Shown here: in pieces, positions 45,695 through 55,415 of the stretch
How positions within the stretch are numbered: position 1 is the stretch's first letter
Layout: every line of letters starts with the position of its first letter
NCBI GenBank assembly: GCA_047611265.1
Contig: JBLFWM010000005.1
Location: 1-64,000 of the forward strand
DNA length: 64,000 bases
Reading direction: 5' to 3'
DNA from: GCA-2698665 sp047611265
Lineage (GTDB): Bacteria; Pseudomonadota; Gammaproteobacteria; GCA-002705445; GCA-002716945
The notes under the pieces: generated by a model
The model's database searches: none
Told to the model about the DNA's origin: nothing
Seen by the model: only the letters and a program-made list of their open reading frames with translations
Position numbers and translations under genes: made by a program

Positions 45695-45999
45695 TATCCT
45701 TTCAACCTCGCAATATCTTGAACATTAATACTCTGCTTGTTTCTATACAAGACTACAATAATAGCAAGCCCAATTGCAGATTCAGCAGCAACAACGGTTA
45801 AGATAAAAAATACAAAAATTTGTCCAGTCAGGTCATTTAGATAATTTCCAAATATTATAAAATTAAAATTAATAGATAGAAACATTAGTTCTAATGACAT
45901 AAGCATAATGATGATATTTTTTCTATTCAAGAATATGCCCGCAAGTGAGATACTAAATAATATCGAACTAACAATTAAATAATGAGACATCGGTATCAT
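45694..45999 (-). CDS. nuoK: NADH-quinone oxidoreductase subunit K
   Basis: The 101-residue protein has the three helices of NuoK. Conserved glutamates lie in MLMSLELMFLSINFNF (helix 2) and in the VVAAESAIGLAI segment (helix 3), which are part of the membrane proton path. It shares single bases with nuoJ and nuoL. Confidence 0.95.
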   Translation of the reverse strand: MIPMSHYLIVSSILFSISLAGIFLNRKNIIIMLMSLELMFLSINFNFIIFGNYLNDLTGQIFVFFILTVVAAESAIGLAIIVVLYRNKQSINVQDIARLKG

Positions 46000-46598
46000 T
46001 ATTTTCTATCCTCATCTTTTATTATTCTTAGTCTCTCATTTTTAGAAACATTAACTTGATAGCTTGGATTTTGATATTTGTTAGTAGTACTTTTCCTGAG
46101 GGTTAATGTTATTGCTGATATAATTCCAAGCAATAAAATAATTGCGGCTATTTCAAAGGCTAAAAGATATTCTGTATAAAGCAGATAACCTAGATTTTTA
46201 GTATTATCAGTACCTATGAGATCAATGCTTGTAATTATGTTCTTATCTGAATTCTCGAATTGATTATAAAAGAAGTATGAGAGTAATCCCGCTATAGTTA
46301 CAAATACAAAAATTCCTGCAGGAAGATATTTTACAAAACCTTCTTTAGTTTGAGATATGTTTATGTCTAGCATCATAACCACAAAAAGAAACAAAACCAT
46401 TACGGCTCCAACATATACAAGAATTAATATTATTGAAAGAAATTCTGCATTCAATAATAACCATAATACAGCTGAGGAAAAAAATGAAAATACTAAACTT
46501 ATTGCAGATTTAACAGGGTTATTTACCGTTATCACAGCAATAGAACTACTCAACAGTAATAAAGAAAATATATAAAATATTATTATTTCTACATTCAT
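45999..46598 (-). CDS. nuoJ: NADH-quinone oxidoreductase subunit J
   Basis: The 199-residue subunit has five membrane helices. AEFLSIILILVYVGAVMVLFLFVVMML is the NuoJ signature around helix 3, where the pi-bulge forms in active complex I. The soluble C-terminus is basic. It lies 9 nt after nuoI. Confidence 0.94.
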   Translation of the reverse strand: MNVEIIIFYIFSLLLLSSSIAVITVNNPVKSAISLVFSFFSSAVLWLLLNAEFLSIILILVYVGAVMVLFLFVVMMLDINISQTKEGFVKYLPAGIFVFVTIAGLLSYFFYNQFENSDKNIITSIDLIGTDNTKNLGYLLYTEYLLAFEIAAIILLLGIISAITLTLRKSTTNKYQNPSYQVNVSKNERLRIIKDEDRK

Positions 46599-46607
46599 AA
46601 AATTACA

Positions 46608-47090
46608 CTAATTTATATTATTTCTATCTTTAATTTCTTCTTTTTCATAGACATCGCCAATTTCAAGCAATTTAATTTTAGAAATAACTCTTTCATCTCT
46701 GGATTCAAAATGAAATTCAAATATTTTTGTTTCAACAATTGCGTCAACTGGACAAGCTTCTTCACAAAACCCACAATAAACACATTTAAATAAATCTATA
46801 TCATATTTTGTAGTTCTTCGAGTTCCGTCGTCTCTCATCTCAGTATCTATTGTTATTGCTAAAGCTGGGCAGACTGCTTCACATAACTTGCAACCAATAC
46901 ATCTCTCTTCACCATTAGGGTATCTTCTTAGGGCATGTAATCCTCTGAAGCGCGGTGACTGAGGTGTTTTTTCTTCTGGATATTGTATTGTTATTGACTT
47001 AGTGAACAGTTTTTTTCCAGTAATAGATAAACCTTTTAGAATTTCTAATAAAAATAAGCTTTTAAGTAATTTAATTATTTTATCAATCAT
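46608..47090 (-). CDS. nuoI: NADH-quinone oxidoreductase subunit I
   Basis: From ATG 47090, overlapping the nuoH stop as ATGA, the product has 160 residues; a TTG at 47102 is less likely. Two 4Fe-4S motifs, CIGCKLCEAVCP and CVYCGFCEEACP, bind clusters N6a and N6b. The RFRGLHALRRYPNGEERC start is the alphaproteobacterial/mitochondrial type of NuoI. Confidence 0.96.
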   Translation of the reverse strand: MIDKIIKLLKSLFLLEILKGLSITGKKLFTKSITIQYPEEKTPQSPRFRGLHALRRYPNGEERCIGCKLCEAVCPALAITIDTEMRDDGTRRTTKYDIDLFKCVYCGFCEEACPVDAIVETKIFEFHFESRDERVISKIKLLEIGDVYEKEEIKDRNNIN

Positions 47091-48109
47091 ATAACAAACC
47101 AAGGTTCAATTTTGTAATATATCATAATGCCTTCAAGGAAAATCCATATAATAGTTATAGGTAGAAAAATTTTCCATCCCAGTCTCATAATTTGATCATA
47201 TCTATATCTAGGTAACGTTGCCCTTAGCCAAAGAAAGATAAATATAAAAGAAAGAGTTTTAATAGAGAGCCAAGCAAAACCAGGGACCCATTGAAAATAG
47301 TTTTCAAAAAAAGTGCCTTCAAATGGCGATAGCCATCCGCCAAAAAACATGATGCTTACGAGTATACTTATAAGAATAAGATTCATATATTCTGCAAGAA
47401 AGAACATTGCAAAAGCAACTCCTGAATATTCAACATGGAAGCCTGCTACTATTTCAGATTCACCTTCTGATACATCGAACGGGGCTCTATTTGTCTCTGC
47501 AATGCCAGCAATGAAATATATTATAAATAATGGAAATAAGGGCAACCAATACCAATTAAATATTCCGCCACGCTGGGATAAAATAATCTCTTGTAAATTC
47601 AGACTTCCTGCTGCCATAAGTACACCTACTAAAGCAAAACCCATAGCTATTTCATATGCAATTATTTGAGCTGCTGATCTCATGGATCCTAAAAATGCAT
47701 ATTTAGAATTTGAAGCCCACCCAGCCAATATTACTCCGTATACACTTAATGAGGTCAAAGCTAATATAAATAATAATCCTGCGTTTATATTCGCAATCAC
47801 AAAGTACTCTGACAATGGGATAACTGACCAAACTAACAAAGAAGGCACAAGCATTATAATTGGTGCTGTTAAAAATAAACCTTTGCTCGCATTAGATGGA
47901 ATAATAACTTCTTTTGTTAATAACTTTATTACGTCAGCTATTGGTTGAAGAAGTCCAAAAGGTCCCGTTCTTGTTGGACCTAACCTTGACTGCATAAACC
48001 CTATAATTTTTCTTTCAGAATAAGTTGTATAAGCCACTATTAAGAATAATGGCAAAACAACCATAATTATATCTATTAAAATATCAAATATTAAAAATAT
48101 AGTGTTCAT
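47087..48109 (-). CDS. nuoH: NADH-quinone oxidoreductase subunit H
   Basis: The 340-residue protein has eight membrane helices. ERKIIGFMQSRLGPTRTGPFG and the acidic loop AETNRAPFDVSEGESEIVAGF form the quinone-entry chamber, and LWLRATLPRYRYDQIM marks the last loop. It overlaps nuoG by 4 nt. Confidence 0.96.
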   Translation of the reverse strand: MNTIFLIFDILIDIIMVVLPLFLIVAYTTYSERKIIGFMQSRLGPTRTGPFGLLQPIADVIKLLTKEVIIPSNASKGLFLTAPIIMLVPSLLVWSVIPLSEYFVIANINAGLLFILALTSLSVYGVILAGWASNSKYAFLGSMRSAAQIIAYEIAMGFALVGVLMAAGSLNLQEIILSQRGGIFNWYWLPLFPLFIIYFIAGIAETNRAPFDVSEGESEIVAGFHVEYSGVAFAMFFLAEYMNLILISILVSIMFFGGWLSPFEGTFFENYFQWVPGFAWLSIKTLSFIFIFLWLRATLPRYRYDQIMRLGWKIFLPITIIWIFLEGIMIYYKIEPWFVI

Positions 48110-50220
48110 TTTATTGCATCAACATGTAATTTTTTTAATTCATTATCCATATTCTTATAACTTAACTTATTCTTTATTTGTGTAGCTTGATTTAGAGAGC
48201 CAGATCTTCTTACAATTAAATCAGTTTCATTAGTTTCACGACAAGATTCTTCTGGAATTTGATTTTCAATATAAGGGCTAGTATTAGAATTACTCATATC
48301 TATTTCAGACATATTAAAATCTAAGTTTTCCAAAGATTTTTTTAATTCATTTCTGATATCAGCAATAGAATAATCACCGAGATGATTTAGTTTTAAAATA
48401 TCATTCAGTATTGACCATCCTGCGTAAATATTTTTACTAGGCTGCACCACAGGCTTAAAAGTTTGATAAGTCCCTTCTATGTTTATATAACTACCGTCTG
48501 CTTCCGCAAATGTTGTGATAGGAATAATAATATCTGCATATTTTTCTATCATTGGCGTAATATAACTAGTGAAAAATATATTACACTCAGATGATTCTAA
48601 AGCACTCTCAACTAATGACTCATCAAAAAAATCACATTCTGGTTCTAAATTATATAAGACATAAGATGATAGTTTGTCAGTTATCATTTCATAAGCATTC
48701 TTGCCAATTATACTAGATGGATTGCCACCTAATTCTCTATGGGGAATATTACCCAGCAACCATCCAGAAGTAGAATTACAAGATTCTGTTAGAAAACCAA
48801 TTTTAGCATCAACAGATAAACTAAACTTGGATATACTTTTTAGAATATTTGATTGATTGGGTGATCTAGAAACCGATGGTCCTATAATAATTAATGTTTT
48901 ACCTTTCCCTAATTCTAAATTATCAATATTTAAAAATGATGTAATATTATTATGATCGATAATTTTTTTATAATACAAAGAAAAGTTTTCATCTAAAGAA
49001 TTAAAATTAAAAGAATAAACTCTTGTTTTATTTTTTGTAGCTGAATTTAATCTTATCGAAAGAACTGGGTATTCTGTTTTAATATTAACTCCCACTAAAA
49101 TAATATTTTCATATTCATCTATATCCCTGAGATTACATCCAAGCGAAGGCATTAAAGGGTAGTTTTTTTGATATTCAAAACTACTTTCTTTTGTTCTATG
49201 ATCTATATTCGTAACTCCTAACCCCTTAAATATTTTCTGAAACATGAATAGTTCTTCAGATGTAGACTGCCCTGAAATTAAACAACCTATTTTTTCTTTT
49301 CCATGTTTTTTAATATTACTATTGATTAAGTTATTAACCTGAGATGGAATAGAATCAAAATCTAACTCTATTAGCTCTCCGTCAACTCTCATTTGAGATT
49401 TTTTTGTTCTATCCTGAGAATAAATACCCTCATAGCCAAATCTATCTCGATCAGATAACCAGGTTTGATTGATGTCTGGATTTTCCGATGGAACTGCTCT
49501 AACAATTTTGTTGTCATATGTATGATAATTTATATTTGAGCCTATACAGTCATGAGGAGAGATTCCACAAATCTGCCTTAAATCCCAAGTCCTTGCTGTA
49601 TACCTATATGGTTTATTATTGAGCGCACCTACAGGGCAAAGATCAATCATATTTCCAGATAACTCAGATGAAACGCTGCTCTCAATAAAAACATCAATTT
49701 TCATATCTTCACCACGATTAAGCAGCCCTAGTTCTTTTACATTACTAATCTCTTCACCAAATCTTACGCAGCGTGAACAGTGTATGCATCTCGTCATATC
49801 TGTAGAAATCAAAGGACTGATATCTTTATCAATAACTACGCGTTTAAATTGCATGTATTTAGAATGGTCGTCCCCATGTTCTAATGATATATCTTGTAAT
49901 TCACATTCCCCAGCCTGATCGCATATAGGGCAGTCTAATGGGTGATTGATTAGTAAAAATTCCATAGAACTTTTTTGAGCAATTTTTGTTTTTTCTGATT
50001 TAGTTGAAATTCTCATATCTTCCCTTAACGGGGTTGAGCATGCAGGCTGTGAATATTTTACACCTTCAATATCTACCAAACACATTCTACAACTAGCTAC
50101 TACGGATAAGTGCTTGTGATAACAAAATCTAGGAATATGAACTCCAATTTTGTCACATAATTCTATAATAGTATCTTCTGGTTCTGCGCTATATTCTTTA
50201 TTATTTACAAAAATTTTCAT
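48106..50220 (-). CDS. nuoG: NADH-quinone oxidoreductase subunit G
   Basis: The 704 residues begin with a 2Fe-2S ferredoxin domain (CYHKHLSVVASCRMC, then CSTP), the HxxxC type N5 cluster site near CPICDQAGECELQD, and a 4Fe-4S site in CIHCSRCVRFGEEIS with a distal cysteine in DLCPVGAL. A molybdopterin-oxidoreductase-like domain without cofactor follows. At 704 it is nearer to mitochondrial/alphaproteobacterial NuoG than to the 908-residue E. coli form. Confidence 0.94.
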   Translation of the reverse strand: MKIFVNNKEYSAEPEDTIIELCDKIGVHIPRFCYHKHLSVVASCRMCLVDIEGVKYSQPACSTPLREDMRISTKSEKTKIAQKSSMEFLLINHPLDCPICDQAGECELQDISLEHGDDHSKYMQFKRVVIDKDISPLISTDMTRCIHCSRCVRFGEEISNVKELGLLNRGEDMKIDVFIESSVSSELSGNMIDLCPVGALNNKPYRYTARTWDLRQICGISPHDCIGSNINYHTYDNKIVRAVPSENPDINQTWLSDRDRFGYEGIYSQDRTKKSQMRVDGELIELDFDSIPSQVNNLINSNIKKHGKEKIGCLISGQSTSEELFMFQKIFKGLGVTNIDHRTKESSFEYQKNYPLMPSLGCNLRDIDEYENIILVGVNIKTEYPVLSIRLNSATKNKTRVYSFNFNSLDENFSLYYKKIIDHNNITSFLNIDNLELGKGKTLIIIGPSVSRSPNQSNILKSISKFSLSVDAKIGFLTESCNSTSGWLLGNIPHRELGGNPSSIIGKNAYEMITDKLSSYVLYNLEPECDFFDESLVESALESSECNIFFTSYITPMIEKYADIIIPITTFAEADGSYINIEGTYQTFKPVVQPSKNIYAGWSILNDILKLNHLGDYSIADIRNELKKSLENLDFNMSEIDMSNSNTSPYIENQIPEESCRETNETDLIVRRSGSLNQATQIKNKLSYKNMDNELKKLHVDAIK

Positions 50221-50221
50221 A

Positions 50222-51490
50222 TTAGGAAACCATTGATTCTTTTTTATCTACATAATACTCAAATTCAGACCAAAAGTTTTTCAAGAAACTTCTAACTGGC
50301 ATTGCTGCTGCATCACCCAAGGCACATATACAATGACCTTCTATTTGAGTAGCTATTCGTTCTAACTGATGCAAATCATTCTGTGTACCTTTCCCTAAAA
50401 CAATATTTGTTAGTATTTTATATAACCAACCAGTACCTTCTCTACATGGAGTACATTGACCACATGACTCTGAATAATAGAATCTAGAAATTCTTTGGAG
50501 TACAGATACCATGCATGTTGACTCATCCATGACAATTACTCCTCCAGATCCCAGCATTGAACCAGCCTCAGAAATAGAGTCATAATCCATATTAACCTGC
50601 ATCATAATATCTCCCTTTACTACGGGAACAGATGATCCCCCAGGAATTACAGCTTTTATATTTTTTCCATTCCATATTCCGCCTGCTGAATTTAATAATT
50701 CAGAAAAAGGAGTTCCAAGAGCAATCTCAAAATTTCCAGGATCATTTATATGCCCACTCATAGAAAATATTTTCATTCCCTCGGCGCTATTAACACCCAA
50801 AGATTTATACCACCCAGACTCATTTAGCATAATTTTAGGAATACTAGCCAATGTTTCCGTATTATTAATAATCGTAGGCTTTCCATACAATCCTTTTATA
50901 GCAGGGAATGGTGGTTTTATTCTTGGCATCCCTCGTTTTCCCTCTATTGATTCCAACATAGCTGTTTCTTCTCCAACTATATATGCGCCAGCACCAATAA
51001 GAGCATGAATATCAATTGTAATATTAGATGATAAGATATTTTTTCCTATTAATTGTTCATTGTACGCTTCTGACAAAGCCTGATTGAAAACTTTCCATTG
51101 CTCATCCATAAATTCACCGCGTAGATAATTATAGGCAACCGATGCACCTATTGCATAACTAGCTATCAGCATCCCTTCTATTATAGAGTGCGGGTTATAT
51201 CTTAAAATATCTCTATCCTTGCATGTCCCAGGCTCACTTTCATCTGAATTACATACTAGATATTTTTGTCCATCTATCAAAGGAATGAAAGACCATTTAA
51301 GACCAGTTAAAAAGCCCGCTCCTCCTTTTCCTCGTAAGCCAGACTCTCTTATCTTTTCGATAATTTTTGACTTAGGAGTTTGCTCTGTAATAATATTTTT
51401 CCATGCTTGATATCCTTGCTTATCCAGGTATGTTTTTAAAGAATCTGGATTTTTTAAATTAAATGTTTCTGTACATAATTTATTTGTCAT
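50222..51490 (-). CDS. nuoF: NADH-quinone oxidoreductase subunit F
   Basis: The 422-residue flavoprotein has the NADH/FMN-binding GLRGKGGAGFLTGLKW, the second glycine-rich loop AYIVGEETAMLESIEG, and the 4Fe-4S (N3) ligands in SCGQCTPCREGTGW plus a distal Cys. It accepts the hydride from NADH. Its start overlaps nuoE by 11 nt. Confidence 0.96.
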   Translation of the reverse strand: MTNKLCTETFNLKNPDSLKTYLDKQGYQAWKNIITEQTPKSKIIEKIRESGLRGKGGAGFLTGLKWSFIPLIDGQKYLVCNSDESEPGTCKDRDILRYNPHSIIEGMLIASYAIGASVAYNYLRGEFMDEQWKVFNQALSEAYNEQLIGKNILSSNITIDIHALIGAGAYIVGEETAMLESIEGKRGMPRIKPPFPAIKGLYGKPTIINNTETLASIPKIMLNESGWYKSLGVNSAEGMKIFSMSGHINDPGNFEIALGTPFSELLNSAGGIWNGKNIKAVIPGGSSVPVVKGDIMMQVNMDYDSISEAGSMLGSGGVIVMDESTCMVSVLQRISRFYYSESCGQCTPCREGTGWLYKILTNIVLGKGTQNDLHQLERIATQIEGHCICALGDAAAMPVRSFLKNFWSEFEYYVDKKESMVS

Positions 51491-51977
51491 TCACATTCTC
51501 CAAAATTTCATCAACTTTTTCTAACGTAAGATTCTCATAATTTTTATGATTAACTTGCATCATTGGCCCGCCATTACAGGCTGCTAAACACTCAATTTCA
51601 TCTTTTAAATAGAATTTATTATCCTCAGTCGACTCACCAACCTTTATTTTTAATTTATCTTCAATATATGAAAGTATTTCATCTGAGCCTCTCAACATAC
51701 AGGAAACATTATTACATACGGATATAACATTTCTGCCAACAGGATCTATATTAATCATGGTATAAAATGTAGCCACCTCATATATATCAATTTCACTGAT
51801 TAATAAATAATCTGATAAAGCTTTGATAATATTTTTTGTAACATAACCACTATTATGGTGTTGTAAAATCAAAAGGCTTTCAATAACTGCAGATCTTTTT
51901 TTATCGGAAGGAAATTTTTTTACAACATTATTGATTAACTTTCCTAGTTCTTCATTAATTATAAATTCATGATTCAT
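51480..51977 (-). CDS. nuoE: NADH-quinone oxidoreductase subunit E
   Basis: The 165-residue thioredoxin-like 2Fe-2S protein has its four cysteines in VCNNVSCMLRG and CLAACNGGPMM. The N-terminal helices contain the YEVATFYTMI motif. It carries cluster N1a beside NuoF. It overlaps nuoD by 4 nt. Confidence 0.95.
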   Translation of the reverse strand: MNHEFIINEELGKLINNVVKKFPSDKKRSAVIESLLILQHHNSGYVTKNIIKALSDYLLISEIDIYEVATFYTMINIDPVGRNVISVCNNVSCMLRGSDEILSYIEDKLKIKVGESTEDNKFYLKDEIECLAACNGGPMMQVNHKNYENLTLEKVDEILENVNDK

Positions 51978-53227
51978 CTATCAATTTCTCCAAAAACTAT
52001 ATCTTGGGTTCCGATAACTGTTACGACATCAGATAACATATGATCTTTACACATTTCATTCAAAGCTGCTAAGTGAGGAAACCCTGGAGCTCGTATTTTT
52101 AATCTAAAAGGCTTGTTTGCACCATCTGAAATCATATATATTCCAAACTCTCCTTTTGGAGCTTCCACAGCAGTATAAACTTCTCCTTTAGGCGTGCAGT
52201 ATCCTTCTGTGAATAATTTAAAATGATGTATTAAAGATTCCATTTCAACTTTCATATTATCTCTGCTTGGTGGAGCTACTTTAGCGTCATCAACCATTGT
52301 TGGTCCTGGGTTATTATGAAGCCATTGAGTACATTGTTTAATAATCTTATTTGATTGTCTCAATTCTTCCATTCTAACTAGATATCTATCGTATGAGTCA
52401 CCTGTCTTACCAACTGGAATATCAAAATTCATTTTATCATAAACTTCATAAGGCTGTTTTTTTCTAAGATCCCAGTCTATGCCCGAGCCACGCAACATTG
52501 GTCCAGTAAACCCTAAGTCAATTGCCCGCTCAGGTTCAACTACTCCAATTCCAACTGTTCTTTGTTTCCAAATTCTATTATCAGTTAAAAGATTTTCATA
52601 CTCATCTATACAGCTTGGGAATCTAGAGACGAAATCATCAATAAAATCTAACATGCTACCTTCGCGGTTATAATTTTGTTCCTTGAGCTGATCATTATTT
52701 TTTAATGTTGATTTTATATATTTAGGCATTTTAGAAGGTAAGTCTATCGCAACTCCGCCCGGTCTATAGTATGTCGCATGCATTCTAGTACCTGACACCG
52801 CTTCATAACAATCCATTAAATCCTCTCTTTCTCTAAAGGCATATAAAAAGACCGACATAGCGCCGATATCTAAAGCATGTGCTCCTAACCATAAAAGATG
52901 ATTTAATATTCTTGTAATCTCATCAAACATAACTCTGATATATTTAGCTCTTTCTGGGATTTCAATACTAAGTAATTTTTCAATAGCTAAAACATAAGCA
53001 TGCTCATTACACATCATAGATACATAGTCCAATCTATCCATGTAACCTATAGACTGATTATATGGCTTAGATTCAGCTAACTTCTCTGTTGCCCGATGTA
53101 ATAATCCAATATGAGGATCTGCGCTTTTAATAACTTCTCCTTCCATTTGCAATACCAATCTTAATACGCCATGTGCTGCTGGATGCTGGGGTCCAAAATT
53201 CATAGTAAAATTTTTAAATTCTTTCAT
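51974..53227 (-). CDS. nuoD: NADH-quinone oxidoreductase subunit D
   Basis: The 417-residue 49-kDa subunit starts NFGPQHPAAHGVLRLVLQMEG and retains the quinone-site HIGLLHR and the conserved YMDRLDYVSMMCNEHAY. It is related to hydrogenase large subunits but lacks nickel ligands. It is not fused to nuoC, unlike E. coli NuoCD. Its start shares one base with nuoC. Confidence 0.96.
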   Translation of the reverse strand: MKEFKNFTMNFGPQHPAAHGVLRLVLQMEGEVIKSADPHIGLLHRATEKLAESKPYNQSIGYMDRLDYVSMMCNEHAYVLAIEKLLSIEIPERAKYIRVMFDEITRILNHLLWLGAHALDIGAMSVFLYAFREREDLMDCYEAVSGTRMHATYYRPGGVAIDLPSKMPKYIKSTLKNNDQLKEQNYNREGSMLDFIDDFVSRFPSCIDEYENLLTDNRIWKQRTVGIGVVEPERAIDLGFTGPMLRGSGIDWDLRKKQPYEVYDKMNFDIPVGKTGDSYDRYLVRMEELRQSNKIIKQCTQWLHNNPGPTMVDDAKVAPPSRDNMKVEMESLIHHFKLFTEGYCTPKGEVYTAVEAPKGEFGIYMISDGANKPFRLKIRAPGFPHLAALNEMCKDHMLSDVVTVIGTQDIVFGEIDR

Positions 53228-53880
53228 TATTTTTCCTCCCTAATAACTTTAGGCACCAACACTCTAGGTGTTATATCTACAGGTTCTTGTATTATTCTTT
53301 TTAAATTTGGATCATATCTAATCTGAGTATTGCCTATTAAAGGAAAGTCTTTTCTAAAAGGATGTCCTATAAAACCATAATCACTTAACAAACGTCTGAG
53401 GTCTGGATGTCCTTCAAATAATATTCCAAATAAATCAAATGCTTCTCTTTCATACCAATTTGCTGCTGTCCACAAAGAGGTTATTGATTTAATTACTGGT
53501 GGCTCATCACTAAGATATACTTTAACTCTAATCCTATTATTATTTGAGATTGATAACAAATGGTATGCAACACAAAATCTGTTTTCCATTTTATTTTGTG
53601 GTATTTTGTCTTCAAATTTTATTCTTCCATGAGATGATGGTTTAATTCCCCTGCTATAACCGGTTGATGTTGCCTCTTTTGTACTCCATTCGGTCTCACC
53701 ATAAGTATGGTAATCTATAGCACATAAATCTGTCAGCTGAACAAAGTCTAATTCTTTATTATTTTTAAGAGAACTCATTACATCAAGTAATGAATCTTTA
53801 TTAGTTTTAATTGTTAAAATATCACTATATTCTTCTAGCTCATATTGACCTACAATATGTTTGGCAATTAGATTTTCCAT
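53227..53880 (-). CDS. nuoC: NADH-quinone oxidoreductase subunit C
   Basis: The 217-residue 30-kDa subunit carries the signature WYEREAFDLFGILFEGHPDLRRLL followed by GHPFRKDFPL. It is a separate protein. The N-terminal domain (1-125) is more divergent, with a Lys/Ser-rich insert (STKEATSTGYSRGIK) that may be lineage-specific. Confidence 0.95.
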   Translation of the reverse strand: MENLIAKHIVGQYELEEYSDILTIKTNKDSLLDVMSSLKNNKELDFVQLTDLCAIDYHTYGETEWSTKEATSTGYSRGIKPSSHGRIKFEDKIPQNKMENRFCVAYHLLSISNNNRIRVKVYLSDEPPVIKSITSLWTAANWYEREAFDLFGILFEGHPDLRRLLSDYGFIGHPFRKDFPLIGNTQIRYDPNLKRIIQEPVDITPRVLVPKVIREEK

Positions 53881-54378
53881 TTAAAAGCCTCTGTTAGGAG
53901 TGTCAACTACTATAGTATTTTTTCTTCTTATTTTATTTTGTAATTGTAAAATACCATATAGTAATGCCTCTGCAGTGGGCGGGCATCCTGGCACATATAT
54001 ATCTACAGGGACGATTCTATCGCACCCTCTTACAACAGAGTACGAGTAATGATAATAGCCACCTCCATTCGCACATGATCCCATTGAGATAACCCATTTT
54101 GGGTCAGCCATCTGGTCATAAACTTTTCTAAGAGCTGGAGCCATTTTATTAACTAATGTTCCAGCAACAATCATTACGTCAGACTGCCTGGGGCTTGGTC
54201 TAAACAACATTCCAAATCTATCTATATCATATCTTGAAGCGCCAGCATGCATCATTTCTACAGCACAGCAAGCTAAACCAAATGTCATTGGCCATAAAGA
54301 TCCAGTTCTTGCCCAATCAAATAAGTTACTTGATTTAGCTAAGACAAATCCATCCTTATGTATATTCTCTAATCCCAT
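53881..54378 (-). CDS. nuoB: NADH-quinone oxidoreductase subunit B
   Basis: The ATG at 54378 is supported by AAAGGAG upstream and gives 165 residues; a start at 54399 lies deeper in nuoA. The N2 cluster ligands are in GLACCAVEMMHA, GSCANGGGYYHYSY and YVPGCPPTAEALL. It passes electrons from N2 to quinone. The sequence RYDIDRFGMLFRPSPRQSDVM is of the mitochondrial/alphaproteobacterial type. Confidence 0.96.
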   Translation of the reverse strand: MGLENIHKDGFVLAKSSNLFDWARTGSLWPMTFGLACCAVEMMHAGASRYDIDRFGMLFRPSPRQSDVMIVAGTLVNKMAPALRKVYDQMADPKWVISMGSCANGGGYYHYSYSVVRGCDRIVPVDIYVPGCPPTAEALLYGILQLQNKIRRKNTIVVDTPNRGF

Positions 54379-54725
54379 TCTAATGCTCCTTTCTTCCATT
54401 CATAAATAAATCCAACGATTAAAATAAATAAAAATATTGCCATTGAGATAAGGCCATATATACCAATATCATGAATAACAATTGCCCAAGGAAATAAAAA
54501 TGCTATTTCTAAATCAAAGATAATAAATAGTATTGCCACTAAGTAATATCTAATATCAAATTTCATTCTACTGTCTTCAAATGCTTCAAATCCACATTCA
54601 TAAGGAGAATTCTTCTCAACATCAGGATTATGAGGTCCAAATGTAAACCCAATCCCTAGCATTATAGTGGCGAATATAAGCGCAAAGACTAAAAAAATAA
54701 ATATTGGCAAATACTCTAATAACAT
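54369..54725 (-). CDS. nuoA: NADH-quinone oxidoreductase subunit A
   Basis: From ATG 54725 (MLLEYLPIFIFLVF) the product has 118 residues with three membrane helices, the normal size. A longer frame to 54779 lacks similarity and crosses the promoter region. NSPYECGFEAFEDSRMKFDIRYYLVAILFI is the conserved loop with the switch cysteine. It heads the 14-gene operon. Confidence 0.95.
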   Translation of the reverse strand: MLLEYLPIFIFLVFALIFATIMLGIGFTFGPHNPDVEKNSPYECGFEAFEDSRMKFDIRYYLVAILFIIFDLEIAFLFPWAIVIHDIGIYGLISMAIFLFILIVGFIYEWKKGALEWD

Positions 54726-54734
54726 AACATTCTC

Positions 54735-54740
54735 ATTATA
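54735..54740 (-). promoter_or_regulatory. -10 box of the nuo operon
   Basis: On the minus strand a perfect TATAAT lies 9 nt upstream of the nuoA ATG. The -35 region at 17 bp (TAGTAT) is poor. Transcription would begin within 2-3 nt of the start codon, so the mRNA would be nearly leaderless. Confidence 0.4.
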
Positions 54741-54827
54741 TCCTATAAGTATATTACATACTATTATCTGAGTAATCATGTGATTTTAGTGTTATTTAAA
54801 GGCTTTAAAAGTGATAAAATAATATTA

Positions 54828-55409
54828 ATGGATATCACTGAAAACCATAGCAATACCGATGAAATATATGAAAATATATGGAAATGTCTAGATAATGGTA
54901 TAAATGATAAACACCATTCTTCAAACTATCATACGTTTTCATTAGCAACTTCTTCTAAAAAGATTACTGAGGTCAGAACTGTGGTTTTAAGAGGTTATAA
55001 TAGAGAAAAACAAAGTATAATTTTCCATACAAATAACCTAACAAGTAAAATTAGTGAAATGGAAGATAACCCAAATGTTGGAGCGTTATTCTATGACAGA
55101 GAAGCAAAGATACAGATAAGGTTTAATGGTACTGTAACCATAAATAATATGGATCAATATTGTAGAGAAAGATGGAGTAAAATGAGTGCTCAATCACAAG
55201 AATGTTACTATCAAAATATAGCTCCAGGTGAAAATATTGAATATCCAGAGATAGTTAAAAATAAACTAGAAAATAAACTGAGTGAGCATTTTACTGTTGT
55301 CACAATCAATATAAGTAAAATTGATTGGCTATACCTATCATCTACTGGGCATACCAGGGTTAAATTCTTAAAAAATAATGGGTTTACTGGCCAATGGATA
55401 GCACCATAG
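54828..55409 (+). CDS. Pyridoxamine 5'-phosphate oxidase-like FMN-binding protein
   Basis: ATG 54828 is preferred to the GTG at 54780 because a TAAAAT box ends 7 nt before it. The 193-residue protein has the split-barrel flavin-binding fold: FSLATSSKKITEVRTVVLRGY, then NLTSKISEMEDNPNVGALFYD and IQIRFNGTVTI. That is the layout of PNPOx-like proteins. It lacks the C-terminal PdxH signature, and IDWLYLSSTGHTRVKF suggests the marine PNPOx-like group of unknown substrate. It is convergent with tRNA-Leu and divergent from nuoA. Confidence 0.8.
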   Translation: MDITENHSNTDEIYENIWKCLDNGINDKHHSSNYHTFSLATSSKKITEVRTVVLRGYNREKQSIIFHTNNLTSKISEMEDNPNVGALFYDREAKIQIRFNGTVTINNMDQYCRERWSKMSAQSQECYYQNIAPGENIEYPEIVKNKLENKLSEHFTVVTINISKIDWLYLSSTGHTRVKFLKNNGFTGQWIAP

Positions 55410-55415
55410 TCTTTT